Positions 25,854 to 33,148 of a stretch of 36,138 bases of DNA are shown here, in pieces. A model generated the notes under the pieces. The model was not told the origin of the DNA and made no database searches. It saw nothing but the letters and a program-made list of their open reading frames with translations. The number at the start of each line of letters is the position of its first letter. Within the stretch, counting starts at the first letter, position 1. Position numbers and translations under genes: made by a program. This stretch comes from Granulicella aggregans (lineage in GTDB: Bacteria > Acidobacteriota > Terriglobia > Terriglobales > Acidobacteriaceae), in the NCBI RefSeq assembly GCF_014203275.1, contig NZ_JACHIP010000024.1, positions 1 through 36,138 of the forward strand, given 5' to 3'.

Positions 25854-27173
25854 ATGCCGCCCCAAACCGACCAATCGCTCGTCTGTCCCCAGTGCGGCGA
25901 AGCGATCAAACTCACCGAATCACTGGCTGCACCACTGGTCGCAGCGACCCGCGCAGAGTACGAACGGCAGCTCGCGAACCAGGCGAAGACTTTTGAAGCT
26001 GAAAAGCTGACATTGAACGCGCAAAAGGAAGCGAATGATCGGAGAGCGGCCGAACTGGAGGCAGCTGCCTCCAAGCAGCACCAGGAAGTTGCTCAAGCTG
26101 TCCGGGATCAAGTCGCGAAGCAGCTAGTCACCGAGCGTAAGACGATCGCCGATCAGGAATCGGCACGTGCTCGACAGCAGATGGAAGATGAGCTGAAGGC
26201 AGAGCGAGACGCAAGCATGCTCCAGAAGGAACGTATCGAGACGCTCACCAAGAAACTGACCGACGCTCAAGCGGCAGAGGCGGAGCTTCTCAAGAAGAAA
26301 CAGCAGCTCGAGGATAAAGAGCGTGAACTCGCGTTAGATCTTCAGAAAGGAATTGCTGCGGGGCTGGCTGATGTGCGAGCCAAGGCACTCGCTGAGGCAC
26401 AATCCACGCTCGATCTGAAGGTGCAGGATCGCGACAACAAGATTGCGGATCTCTTGACCCAGATTGACAGCCTGAAGCGCAAGGCGGAGCAAAGTTCACA
26501 GCAGTCTCAGGGTGAATCGCTGGAGCTTGCGCTCGAGCACCAACTGCGTGCCCAGTTCCCTTTCGACCTCATAGAACCCGTCGCCAAGGGCGAGTTTGGG
26601 GGCGACGTGCTACAGCATGTCCGTGATCAGAGTGGCCAACTCTGCGGAAAGATCCTTTGGGAGTCAAAGCGGACGAAGGCCTGGTCGGATTCATGGCTTA
26701 CTAAGCTTAAAGGCGATCAGCGTGCCGCACATGCGGATTTGGCAGTGATCGTGTCGCAGACGATGCCGAAGGACGTTACGCACTTTGACCACATGGAGGG
26801 CATCTGGGTGTCCAGCCTGGGCTGCATCCTGCCGGTTGCCAATGCCCTTCGGGTGAGCGTGATTGAACTCGCCGGCGTGCGCCGGTCCAGCGAAGGGCAG
26901 GAGACAAAAGCGCAGCAGATCTACGCTTACCTGACCGGTCCGCGGTTCAAACACCGGATCGAATGCATCGCCGAGAAGTTCACAGAACTGCGCGGCGATC
27001 TCGATAAGGAACGCAAATGGATGAACAAGCAGTGGGCGAAGAGAGACAGTGAGCTTCTGGCAGTTCTCGAGGCCACGTCCGGCATGTACGGGGATCTCCA
27101 AGGGATCGCAGGACAGAATCTCAAGGAGATCGACGCGCTGGAAGGTCCCATGCGGCTCGAATTGAACAGCTAG
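25854..27173 (+). CDS. DUF2130 protein, coiled coil plus PD-(D/E)XK-like core
   Basis: The product is 439 residues. The N-terminus has a single CPQC knuckle (11-14). A long charged coiled coil follows (about 30-215, many Ala, Lys, Glu and Gln). The conserved C-terminal DUF2130 domain runs from about 222, with GEFGGDVLQHV, then GKILWESKRTKAWSDSWLTK and HADLAVIV. D251, E270 and K272 are spaced like the D...ExK catalytic core of PD-(D/E)XK nucleases, with E223 as a possible upstream acidic residue. That nuclease reading is an inference from the pattern. The gene starts 3 codons after an AGGATACCC run. It stands alone between the HAD remnant and the insertion sequences. A role in DNA maintenance or defence is possible. 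Confidence 0.85.
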   Translation: MPPQTDQSLVCPQCGEAIKLTESLAAPLVAATRAEYERQLANQAKTFEAEKLTLNAQKEANDRRAAELEAAASKQHQEVAQAVRDQVAKQLVTERKTIADQESARARQQMEDELKAERDASMLQKERIETLTKKLTDAQAAEAELLKKKQQLEDKERELALDLQKGIAAGLADVRAKALAEAQSTLDLKVQDRDNKIADLLTQIDSLKRKAEQSSQQSQGESLELALEHQLRAQFPFDLIEPVAKGEFGGDVLQHVRDQSGQLCGKILWESKRTKAWSDSWLTKLKGDQRAAHADLAVIVSQTMPKDVTHFDHMEGIWVSSLGCILPVANALRVSVIELAGVRRSSEGQETKAQQIYAYLTGPRFKHRIECIAEKFTELRGDLDKERKWMNKQWAKRDSELLAVLEATSGMYGDLQGIAGQNLKEIDALEGPMRLELNS

Positions 27174-27426
27174 GGTTAGTGTCGGGCGGCACTCAAAGAC
27201 CGGAAGATGATTGATTACAAAGGACAGAATTTCCGGGATTTGAGTGCAGCGTGACAACTGTTTTGTACATCTACTCTGCTTAAAGCTCTTGGCAATTGTC
27301 AAATTGCCCCTGGCGACAGCATTGTTAGCTCCAGCCCTCTTTGTTGGTATTGAACTCGTGTCATTTCGTTAGCGTGTGCCGTTCCCATGTGACTGTTCAA
27401 CCTCCACTTTTGCCTTATGTAGGCCC
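27174..27426. other. Intergenic DNA before the insertion sequences
   Basis: 253 bp with no recognised gene, terminator or repeat. It is one flank of the target site CCCTAG used by the insertion sequences. Confidence 0.35.
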
Positions 27427-28514
27427 TAGTGTGCTGTCCCAGAGATTCGTGAACAAAGTCGTGCAAGCTTCTGAAGGATGGAGTCTGCTGTTGCGGTCCA
27501 CGCGAATGGTCGGCAGTTACGGTTGTAGTGCTGGACGAAGTGATCGATTCTATCGATCAGGTGTTTGACGCTCCTGAAACTACCTCTGCGAATCGCCTGC
27601 TGGGTGATGAGCCCGAACCAACGCTCGACTTGATTGAGCCAGGAGGAGTAGGTGGGAGTGTAGTGGATGTGGAAGCGGGGCCGCTGTGCCAACCAGAGTC
27701 GTACGTTGGCATGCTTGTGGGTGGCGTAGTTGTCGACGATCAGATGGACCTCAAGGCCTGCCGGCACAGCCTGATCGATGCGCTTGAGGAACGCAAGAAA
27801 CTCCTGATGACGATGACGCGCCTTGCACTCCGTCAGGACAGTTCCGGAGGCGATGTCGAGTGCGGCAAACAGGGTGGTGGTTCCATGGCGAACGTAGTCG
27901 TGGGTGACTCCTTCCACGTAGCCCAACCCCATCGGCAACACAGGCTGAGTGCGATCAAGGGCCTGAATCTGAGACTTCTCATCGACCGAAAGCACGATCG
28001 CATGGTCAGGAGGGTTCAGATAGAGTCCCACCACGTCGCGGACTTTTTCAATGAAGAACGGATCGCTGGACAGCTTGAAGTTCTTGCTGCGGTGAGGCTG
28101 AACGGCAAATGCTCGGAAGACGCGATGGACCGTTGATTTTGAAAGACCGTTGCTATCGGCAGCTTGGCGTACACTCCAGTGACTTCCTGCTGGAGGCTTG
28201 TTCTTCAAAGTGCGGCGGAGCAGCAAGGCCACCTTCTCATCGGAGACCGACCGGGGCCGACCAGGTCGAAGTTCATCGTAAAGACCGCTCAAACGCCGCT
28301 CGATAAAACGCTGGCGCCACTTACCGACCGTCGCCTTCGTCCACTTCAACTGGGATGCGATCTCCGTGTTGGTCTTGCCCTCGGCCGACCACAACACCAA
28401 CTTCGCCCGAGCCACGAGAGCGTGAGGCAAACTACGGGAAGAAGAGAAGCAGCGCAACTCAGCCTCTTCCTCCGCACTCAGTTCCAGGGATGTCTTCGGT
28501 CGGCCGGTCAGCAT
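27426..28514 (-). CDS. IS630-family transposase
   Basis: The product is 362 residues. The N-terminal helix-turn-helix region (about 45-85, TNTEIASQLKWTKATVGKWR) is followed by the DDE catalytic core: D178 in LSVDEKSQIQA, D261 in LIVDNYATHK and E297 in SWLNQVERWFG. This pattern and the Q-x-x-Q-A/D-R-T-Q-P segment define the IS630 group. The stop codon lies inside or at the very edge of the left terminal repeat (the frame ends at 27426, three bases beyond the element), so the last codon depends on the target site. It appears intact. Confidence 0.93.
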   Translation of the reverse strand: MLTGRPKTSLELSAEEEAELRCFSSSRSLPHALVARAKLVLWSAEGKTNTEIASQLKWTKATVGKWRQRFIERRLSGLYDELRPGRPRSVSDEKVALLLRRTLKNKPPAGSHWSVRQAADSNGLSKSTVHRVFRAFAVQPHRSKNFKLSSDPFFIEKVRDVVGLYLNPPDHAIVLSVDEKSQIQALDRTQPVLPMGLGYVEGVTHDYVRHGTTTLFAALDIASGTVLTECKARHRHQEFLAFLKRIDQAVPAGLEVHLIVDNYATHKHANVRLWLAQRPRFHIHYTPTYSSWLNQVERWFGLITQQAIRRGSFRSVKHLIDRIDHFVQHYNRNCRPFAWTATADSILQKLARLCSRISGTAH

Positions 28515-28569
28515 AACCGGAGGTTAACTCAGCCAGCCACATTTAACAACTATATCTGGGACAGCACAC
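27429..28569 (-). mobile_element. IS630-family insertion sequence, complete
   Basis: A 1141-bp element bounded by 18-bp terminal inverted repeats with one mismatch: GTGTGCTGTCCCAGAGAT at 27429-27446 and its counterpart at 28552-28569. It is flanked by TA on both sides (27427-27428 and 28570-28571), the TA duplication typical of the IS630/Tc1 group. It contains one full transposase gene and looks functional. Confidence 0.92.
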
Positions 28570-28572
28570 TAG

Positions 28573-29849
28573 GAGCTTGTTGAAATAGGTTCCGCACTTC
28601 GTCTGATTTGCGCTTGTCATGGTCTTATGGAGTATGCGTGGAGACGAGCGGTTGCAGGGTGGGATGTTCAGCTATGTGACGTTGGAGCAGCGTGTTCCTC
28701 AGGATCATCCGCTGCGTGAGATACGCAGGCTAACGGATGTGGTTCTGGCTTCTCTGAGCACGGCGTTTGACGAGATGTACTCGGCGTCCGGGCGTCCCTC
28801 GATTGCGCCTGAGTATGTGCTGCGGGCGCTGTTGCTGCAGGCGTTCTACTCGGTCCGCTCCGAGCGGCAGTTGGTCGAGCAGCTGGACTACAACCTGCTG
28901 TTCCGCTGGTTCGTCGGCCTGGGCATGGATGACGCGGTGTGGAACCACGCCGTGTTTTCGAAGAACCGGGACCGGCTGCTCACCAGCGAAGTGGCGCAGC
29001 AGTTCTTCGCCGAGGTCAACCAGCAGGCCAGGCGTTTCATGAGCGATGAGCACTTTACCGTCGATGGGACGTTGATCCAGGCCTGGGCATCTCAGAAGAG
29101 CTTCCGCAAGAAGGACGGCTCCGATGGCGACGGCACGAACTTCCACAGACAGAAGCGCACCAACGAGACGCATGAATCGACGACCGATCCAGACGCCAGG
29201 CTCTACAAGAAGAGTTATGGCAAGGAGTCGCACCTGGCCTATCTCGGCCACGCGCTGGTGGAGAACCGCAACGGCCTGATCGCCGCCGCGATGGCCACCC
29301 AGGCCGATGGCTATGCCGAGCGCGAGGCCGCGCTGCTGCTGCATGAAGCGAAGCAGAAAGGCAGCTCACGGCGGATCACCGTTGGTGCCGACAAGGCCTA
29401 CGATACGAAGGACTTCGTCACTGCCGCCCGGACGCTGAACGTGACCGCGCATGTGACGAAGAACGAGAAGGGACGCCGCTCGAATATGGATCGCCGAACC
29501 ACTCGGCATCCCGGATATGCGATCAGCCTGAGCCGGCGGTGGCTGGTCGAGAAGGGCTTCGGGTGGCTCAAGCAGACCGGCCCACTCCGCCAGGTGAAGC
29601 TGCGCGGTCTGCACAAGGTGGACTGGATCTTCGTCTTCAACTGCGCCGCACACAACCTCATGCGCCTGCCCAGGCTGATCGCAAGCCATCTCCAGCAAGA
29701 CCCTCGGCAGAACTGCGCCTGAAAACATCCCGTTGAGTGTTCAACAACGCACGCAGACAGAATCGCACAGAGACTACTCAAGCTAAACAGCCTCGCAGAC
29801 CTCAAATACCCCTTCGCGCAGAGCCCATGAACCCTATTTCAACAAGCTC
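28573..29849 (+). mobile_element. IS5-family insertion sequence, complete
   Basis: A 1277-bp element with identical 17-bp terminal inverted repeats GAGCTTGTTGAAATAGG (28573-28589, and reversed at 29833-29849). It is flanked on both sides by CTAG (28569-28572 and 29850-29853), which fits the YTAR 4-bp target duplication of the IS5 group. It starts directly against the right end of the IS630-family element. Confidence 0.9.
28619..29722 (+). CDS. IS5-family transposase
   Basis: The product is 367 residues, complete. It has the typical start of this branch (MRGDERLQGGMFSYVTLEQR, with VPQDHPLR next), the SERQLVEQLDYNLLFRWFVG block, and the DDE residues D149 (FTVDGTLIQAWAS), D258 (VGADKAYDT) and E311 (RWLVEKGFGWL). 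An internal ATG at codon 6 (28634) is an alternative start. It lies 46 bp inside the left end of its element and reads toward the right end. No frameshift or truncation is seen. Confidence 0.92.
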   Translation: MVLWSMRGDERLQGGMFSYVTLEQRVPQDHPLREIRRLTDVVLASLSTAFDEMYSASGRPSIAPEYVLRALLLQAFYSVRSERQLVEQLDYNLLFRWFVGLGMDDAVWNHAVFSKNRDRLLTSEVAQQFFAEVNQQARRFMSDEHFTVDGTLIQAWASQKSFRKKDGSDGDGTNFHRQKRTNETHESTTDPDARLYKKSYGKESHLAYLGHALVENRNGLIAAAMATQADGYAEREAALLLHEAKQKGSSRRITVGADKAYDTKDFVTAARTLNVTAHVTKNEKGRRSNMDRRTTRHPGYAISLSRRWLVEKGFGWLKQTGPLRQVKLRGLHKVDWIFVFNCAAHNLMRLPRLIASHLQQDPRQNCA

Positions 29850-29894
29850 CTAGAAGCGACGGAGGGCGGAGGAGATATGAACAGGGTCTTCTTC

Positions 29895-30770
29895 CTACCG
29901 CGCAGCTTGGGGTGTCATTTCAGGCACTAACACCGGGCTGCAGGTGAGCGTATTGGAAATATAGTTCTTCCCTCCGTCAACGGAGATCGAGAGCTTCACG
30001 TCGAAAGATGCTGTCTGTCCAGGAGTGCCACGTCCCCTGTAGCCGAAACTTGGCTGAAGAGAAACCCCCGGATCGATCACGGTCGGGCTCGGGCGACCGA
30101 ACATATATCCACCGAGCGTTGAATCCGAGAGGCCGAAATTATTGCCGACATTGTCTGTCATCGTGCCGCCGGTTTGCGCCACAAGGATAGGTCCGGCGCT
30201 GATGTTCTGTAGAGTCGCGATTGTCCGATAGCCGATGAACTTGCCATTTTCAAGAACGAGTTTGACCTGGGCTGGACCGAGCGCCCAATTTTGCAAACTG
30301 AGGCCACTGCACAAACTTCGCTGGGTCGCAGGCTCCGGCTGCGTCGGAGTTGTTATTGCCTGCTGCGTCGTTGCTGGCGGCGCAATCGAGGTCGTGGTCT
30401 TAGGTGCCTTAGCTTGCGGCACGGCCTCCGCAAGCGGAGTGTTGGAGTTGTAAATCTTGTAGCTCGTAATTGCCCCGTGAATGATGCTCGTGACAATCCC
30501 TGGCTCTGTCGGATCGGTTTTTTTATTGAGGGAGATGAAGGCCGCTGCAATGGCCGCGCCGGCCGCGATCAAGCCAACGATGAGGGTCGCAATAACACCC
30601 AGGAGCGCGCTTCTGCGGCCGTGAGCCGCTTTCTGTTTCTCAAGCTCGTGTTTATCCCGCTCCAGCTGATAGATCCGATCCCTATGCTTCTCTTCAGCTT
30701 CTTCCTTGCGCCGTAAAGCTTCGCGTTGCTCTGCTAGGATGCGCTCATCACCAGGTATCGGGTTACTCAT
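29895..30770 (-). CDS. Membrane-anchored protein with coiled coil and extracytoplasmic domain
   Basis: The product is 291 residues. The N-terminus is a highly charged helix (about 8-50, likely coiled coil and cytoplasmic). One membrane helix follows (about 56-80, LLGVIATLIVGLIAAGAAIA then AAFISL), then a Thr/Pro/Ala-rich linker (about 118-150). The C-terminal beta-rich domain (about 153-282) has two cysteines (C153 and one near the end, TLTCSPV) that could bridge. No family was recognised. It lies just beyond the insertion-sequence pair and downstream of the H1-like gene on the same strand. Confidence 0.7.
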   Translation of the reverse strand: MSNPIPGDERILAEQREALRRKEEAEEKHRDRIYQLERDKHELEKQKAAHGRRSALLGVIATLIVGLIAAGAAIAAAFISLNKKTDPTEPGIVTSIIHGAITSYKIYNSNTPLAEAVPQAKAPKTTTSIAPPATTQQAITTPTQPEPATQRSLCSGLSLQNWALGPAQVKLVLENGKFIGYRTIATLQNISAGPILVAQTGGTMTDNVGNNFGLSDSTLGGYMFGRPSPTVIDPGVSLQPSFGYRGRGTPGQTASFDVKLSISVDGGKNYISNTLTCSPVLVPEMTPQAAR

Positions 30771-30889
30771 CGGGGCCCTCGCCGACTTAGTCTAGCTGGA
30801 AATTTAAGGTCTTTCCGATAATCAATCAAACTTTTAATTGACCCGGATTTTTCAAGCAGCCGGTCAAGCCAGGACACCGTCCACCTGCC

Positions 30890-31354
30890 TTACGCCTCTG
30901 CCACCGGCTCTGCGGCAGCCTTCTTTACAGTAACGGCTCGCTTCTTGCTGACCTTAGCAGCTATCTTCTTCGCAGCTGGTTTGGCGGCAGGAACAGCCTT
31001 CTTCGCAGGCTTTGGGGCAATCTTCTTTGCAACAGGCTTTGGGGCAATCTTCTTTGCAACAGGCTTTGCGGCAGCCTTCTTCTGAGCCGCCCAACGCGCC
31101 TTCTGCGCGGCAGCGATTCGTCCTTTGCCTTCTGCGCTCAAGGTCCGCTTAGCCGGTTTGACCGCAGCGGGCGCGACAACTTCCGCCTTCTTGTTGACGG
31201 AGCCCTTCGGCCGGCCACGGCGCTTCCCTGTTGCGGGCTTCGCCGCCACCGGCTTGGTTGCCTGGATGGCGGGAACGTCAGCGAGCAGCGCCCGTGCCTG
31301 CTGCAACTTCAAAATCTCTTGGTCGATGGCTTCGATTATCTCGGATGTATTCAT
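30890..31354 (-). CDS. Histone H1-like, AT-hook DNA-binding protein
   Basis: The product is 154 residues. A short helical N-terminus (MNTSEIIEAIDQEILKLQQA) is followed by the AT-hook KRRGRPKGS (about 43-51) and the motif LSAEGKGRIAAAQKARWAAQ (about 73-92) that recurs in bacterial histone-like proteins. A Lys/Ala/Pro tail of PVAKKIAPK-type repeats resembles eukaryotic H1 tails. It would bind and compact DNA, probably AT-rich minor groove, acting as a nucleoid or plasmid-packaging protein. The ATG has GAGGG close upstream. The tail contains two identical 27-bp tandem units (see repeat), so copy number may vary between strains. Confidence 0.8.
   Translation of the reverse strand: MNTSEIIEAIDQEILKLQQARALLADVPAIQATKPVAAKPATGKRRGRPKGSVNKKAEVVAPAAVKPAKRTLSAEGKGRIAAAQKARWAAQKKAAAKPVAKKIAPKPVAKKIAPKPAKKAVPAAKPAAKKIAAKVSKKRAVTVKKAAAEPVAEA
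31008..31061 (-). repeat. 27-bp tandem repeat in the H1-like gene
   Basis: Two perfectly identical 27-bp units (31008-31034 and 31035-31061) followed by a partial third unit. They encode the nonapeptide repeat PVAKKIAPK, in frame. Exact identity at DNA level suggests recent slippage. Confidence 0.85.
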
Positions 31355-31427
31355 ATTCCCTCACCCATCAGCATACCTTCTGAAATTGCACACATTGAGC
31401 GAATTAATGCGCCCCACAGCTAATCAA

Positions 31428-31934
31428 CTAAGCACTTATGCTGCTCAAGACCTCGCGCGCGTCTTTGAGGGTCACGACCATGAGTCGGGGATCTCCAACA
31501 CACTCGGAGAAACCGAGCTTGAGGTAGAAGGCTCGGGCATCATCGGAGATGGGATGGACGACGATTCCGCGGATACCGATGGTGTCCGCGGCGTGCGCGA
31601 CGCGCTGGACGGCATCCTTGAAGAGGCCTCGACCGACGCCTTTGCGGGCGAGGCTGAGATCGACAGCGAGCCGCCCCAGCATGACGACCGGAATGGGGTC
31701 CGGCATGTTGCGTCGGAACTTGCCCGGCAACCCAGCCAGGCTAACCGAACCCGAGGCAAGAGCGTAATAGCCGAGGACGCGGTTTTTTTCACAGACAACG
31801 AAGGTCCTGCTTGCGCCATCGGCCTGATTGGCGCGAGCGCGCTTGATGAGCCATTCGTCGAGCGAAGCCTCGCCCGATCGGAACTGAGTGAGGTTATGAT
31901 GGTCGGCCAGCACAGCTGGCGCAGATAGCTCCAC
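31428..31934 (-). CDS. GNAT-family toxin (TacT-like)
   Basis: The product is 168 residues with the GNAT acetyl-CoA-binding motif ARKGVGRGLF (about 96-105) and the conserved tyrosine in RAFYLKLGF (Y137) that corresponds to the catalytic tyrosine of TacT/AtaT-type toxins. Such toxins acetylate the amino group of charged tRNAs and stop translation. The GTG start lies three bases after the stop of the DUF1778 gene, with GGGAG upstream, giving the classical antitoxin-first TA operon. All core motifs look intact. Confidence 0.9.
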   Translation of the reverse strand: MELSAPAVLADHHNLTQFRSGEASLDEWLIKRARANQADGASRTFVVCEKNRVLGYYALASGSVSLAGLPGKFRRNMPDPIPVVMLGRLAVDLSLARKGVGRGLFKDAVQRVAHAADTIGIRGIVVHPISDDARAFYLKLGFSECVGDPRLMVVTLKDAREVLSSISA

Positions 31935-31937
31935 CGG

Positions 31938-32270
31938 CTACTCCCAGGGCGCGAGCATCTGCAGGCTCTTCTGCAAGCGCTGGTTCGGCTGCGGCGGCGC
32001 ATCGAGACGCTGGACAAATGCCTTGAATGCAGCGGGGCTCAACTGGAGGTGGACCTGATCGAGCAAGGTAGTCTGCGCGGCCTTGCGTGCGGCATCGAGC
32101 ACGAAGTCAGTACGATTCTGGCCGGCAACCTCCGCCGCCCGGTCGATCAGGATGCGCAGATCGGGCTGAATGCGCATGTTCAGCGTGGCGCGCGTCTTCC
32201 CTGCCGGCTTCGCCGCAGTACGAGTTTTGCGGGTAGAGACGTTTTTCGTGCGGGATTCAGCGATAGCCAT
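31938..32270 (-). CDS. DUF1778 antitoxin (TacA-like)
   Basis: From the ATG at 32270, preceded by GGAGG six bases away, the product is 110 residues; the frame open to 32300 is longer but unsupported. A basic N-terminus precedes a ribbon-helix-helix domain (about 34-70, TRATLNMRIQPDLRILIDRA). The C-terminal toxin-neutralising region follows, with LSPAAFKAFVQRLDAPPQPN, typical of DUF1778. It binds the GNAT toxin and represses the shared promoter upstream. It is separated from the toxin gene by three bases. Confidence 0.9.
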   Translation of the reverse strand: MAIAESRTKNVSTRKTRTAAKPAGKTRATLNMRIQPDLRILIDRAAEVAGQNRTDFVLDAARKAAQTTLLDQVHLQLSPAAFKAFVQRLDAPPQPNQRLQKSLQMLAPWE

Positions 32271-32300
32271 GACAGACCTCCAACAGCTTGAGTGTAGCAA

Positions 32301-32748
32301 GACGTAAATACAATGTCATTACGGACAGCAGCCTGAGCGCAAGTTTCGCGCCGGGATCGGAAGGGTGACGTGTAGAGGCGTTTTCTCTGAGTTTTGGGTG
32401 CCTGCGGCTGTCTGAGGCCTCAACGGGACGTTGTGGGGCTTCTCTGCTCGATTTCCGGAGGCTCTAATCGTTAGCCCAAACCTTCAAAAGCACCCCACTT
32501 TCATAAGGGAGCTTTTACTTTTGTTGTTGTATCTGCGGGGTTTGGGGCGGCAGCCCCAACGGAAAAGGGCCGTTAGGCCCTATAGGGTGCGGCCGAAGGA
32601 CGCGCTCCTTTTGCTTTCGCGTTGTTGGGATTATTAAAATCCACAGGAAAGCGGGCACTACTACAAGTGGTTTATGTATTTAATACAAGTTCTTTAACTA
32701 CAAGAGACGAGCTAAACAGTTGAATACAATAGAGATTCATCGTTTTTT
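32301..32748. other. Gene-free region between the TA operon and the iterons
   Basis: About 450 bp. It should contain the TA promoter near 32280-32330. It also holds two neighbouring hairpins at 32542-32580 (listed separately) and an AT-rich tract from about 32631 to 32748 with a 7/9 match to a DnaA box (32637-32645, AAATCCACA), which would suit the unwinding region of the origin. The open frame 32431-32637 does not look like protein. Confidence 0.4.
32542..32580. other. Twin hairpins beside the origin
   Basis: The first hairpin is a perfect 7-bp stem, TTGGGGC (32542-32548) with GCCCCAA (32553-32559) around GGCA. The second is a 5-bp stem GGGCC/GGCCC (32567-32571 and 32576-32580) around GTTA. 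They lie between the TA operon and the AT-rich tract and could be a terminator pair or a structured element of the origin. Confidence 0.4.
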
Positions 32749-33144
32749 GTCGGGAACGTATGCGTGGAAAACTAGCTTTTGTCGGGAACGTATGCGCCAA
32801 TTGAGTGGAAATGACCCTTTTTAGGGTCGGGGACGTATGCGTGGAAAACTATTAGAATCAACAGGTTTTGCACATTTTCAGTGTCGGGAACGTATGCGCT
32901 ATTCGTAGATCCTATGCGTCGGGAACGTATGCGCAACATCTGAATGAGCCATTGATTGCTGCCAGCTCTGGATGAAGAGAACCGCCTAAATTGGCAGCTT
33001 CTCATAACCCTCTTGTAATGTGTTGCTTGCGAGTTCTTCGATCCAAATAGGCTTGTATACACCGGGGATTGTCACGGAGGGAGTTACAGTGGCGCATGTC
33101 GTTGTCGGGAACGTATGCGTAGATCACCGTCGGGAACGTATGCG
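32631..33144. other. Candidate iteron-type replication origin
   Basis: An AT-rich tract (about 32631-32748) is followed by seven copies of a 16-bp repeat, consensus GTCGGGAACGTATGCG. They start at 32749, 32781, 32826 (one mismatch), 32883, 32918, 33104 and 33129, all in the same orientation. They lie directly downstream of the rep gene. This is the layout of an iteron-controlled plasmid origin where the initiator binds the repeats and opens the AT-rich segment. Repeat spacing is irregular (32, 45, 57, 35, 186 and 25 bp). Confidence 0.85.
32749..33144 (+). repeat. Seven 16-bp iterons
   Basis: The individual copies are 32749-32764, 32781-32796, 32826-32841, 32883-32898, 32918-32933, 33104-33119 and 33129-33144. 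All but the third match the 16-bp consensus exactly. Copies 1 and 3 are also followed by the same extension TGGAAAACTA, so the longer unit may reflect how the array was duplicated. Confidence 0.92.
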
Positions 33145-33148
33145 TAGC

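Noticed and set aside
27528..28136. Plus-strand open frame of 202 codons inside the IS630-family element
   Set aside because: It is antisense to the transposase, which carries all catalytic motifs.
28730..29344. Minus-strand open frame of 204 codons inside the IS5-family element
   Set aside because: It is antisense to an intact transposase.
27427..29853. A composite transposon formed by the two insertion sequences
   Set aside because: The elements belong to different families and are directly adjacent with no cargo, so a classical composite transposon is excluded.
32431..32637. Plus-strand 68-codon frame upstream of the iterons
   Set aside because: The low-complexity leucine run and the hairpins across it suggest non-coding DNA.
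32772..33062. Minus-strand open frame of 96 codons with repeated AYVPD
   Set aside because: The repeated peptide is just the translation of the iterons; composition is not protein-like and it covers the origin.
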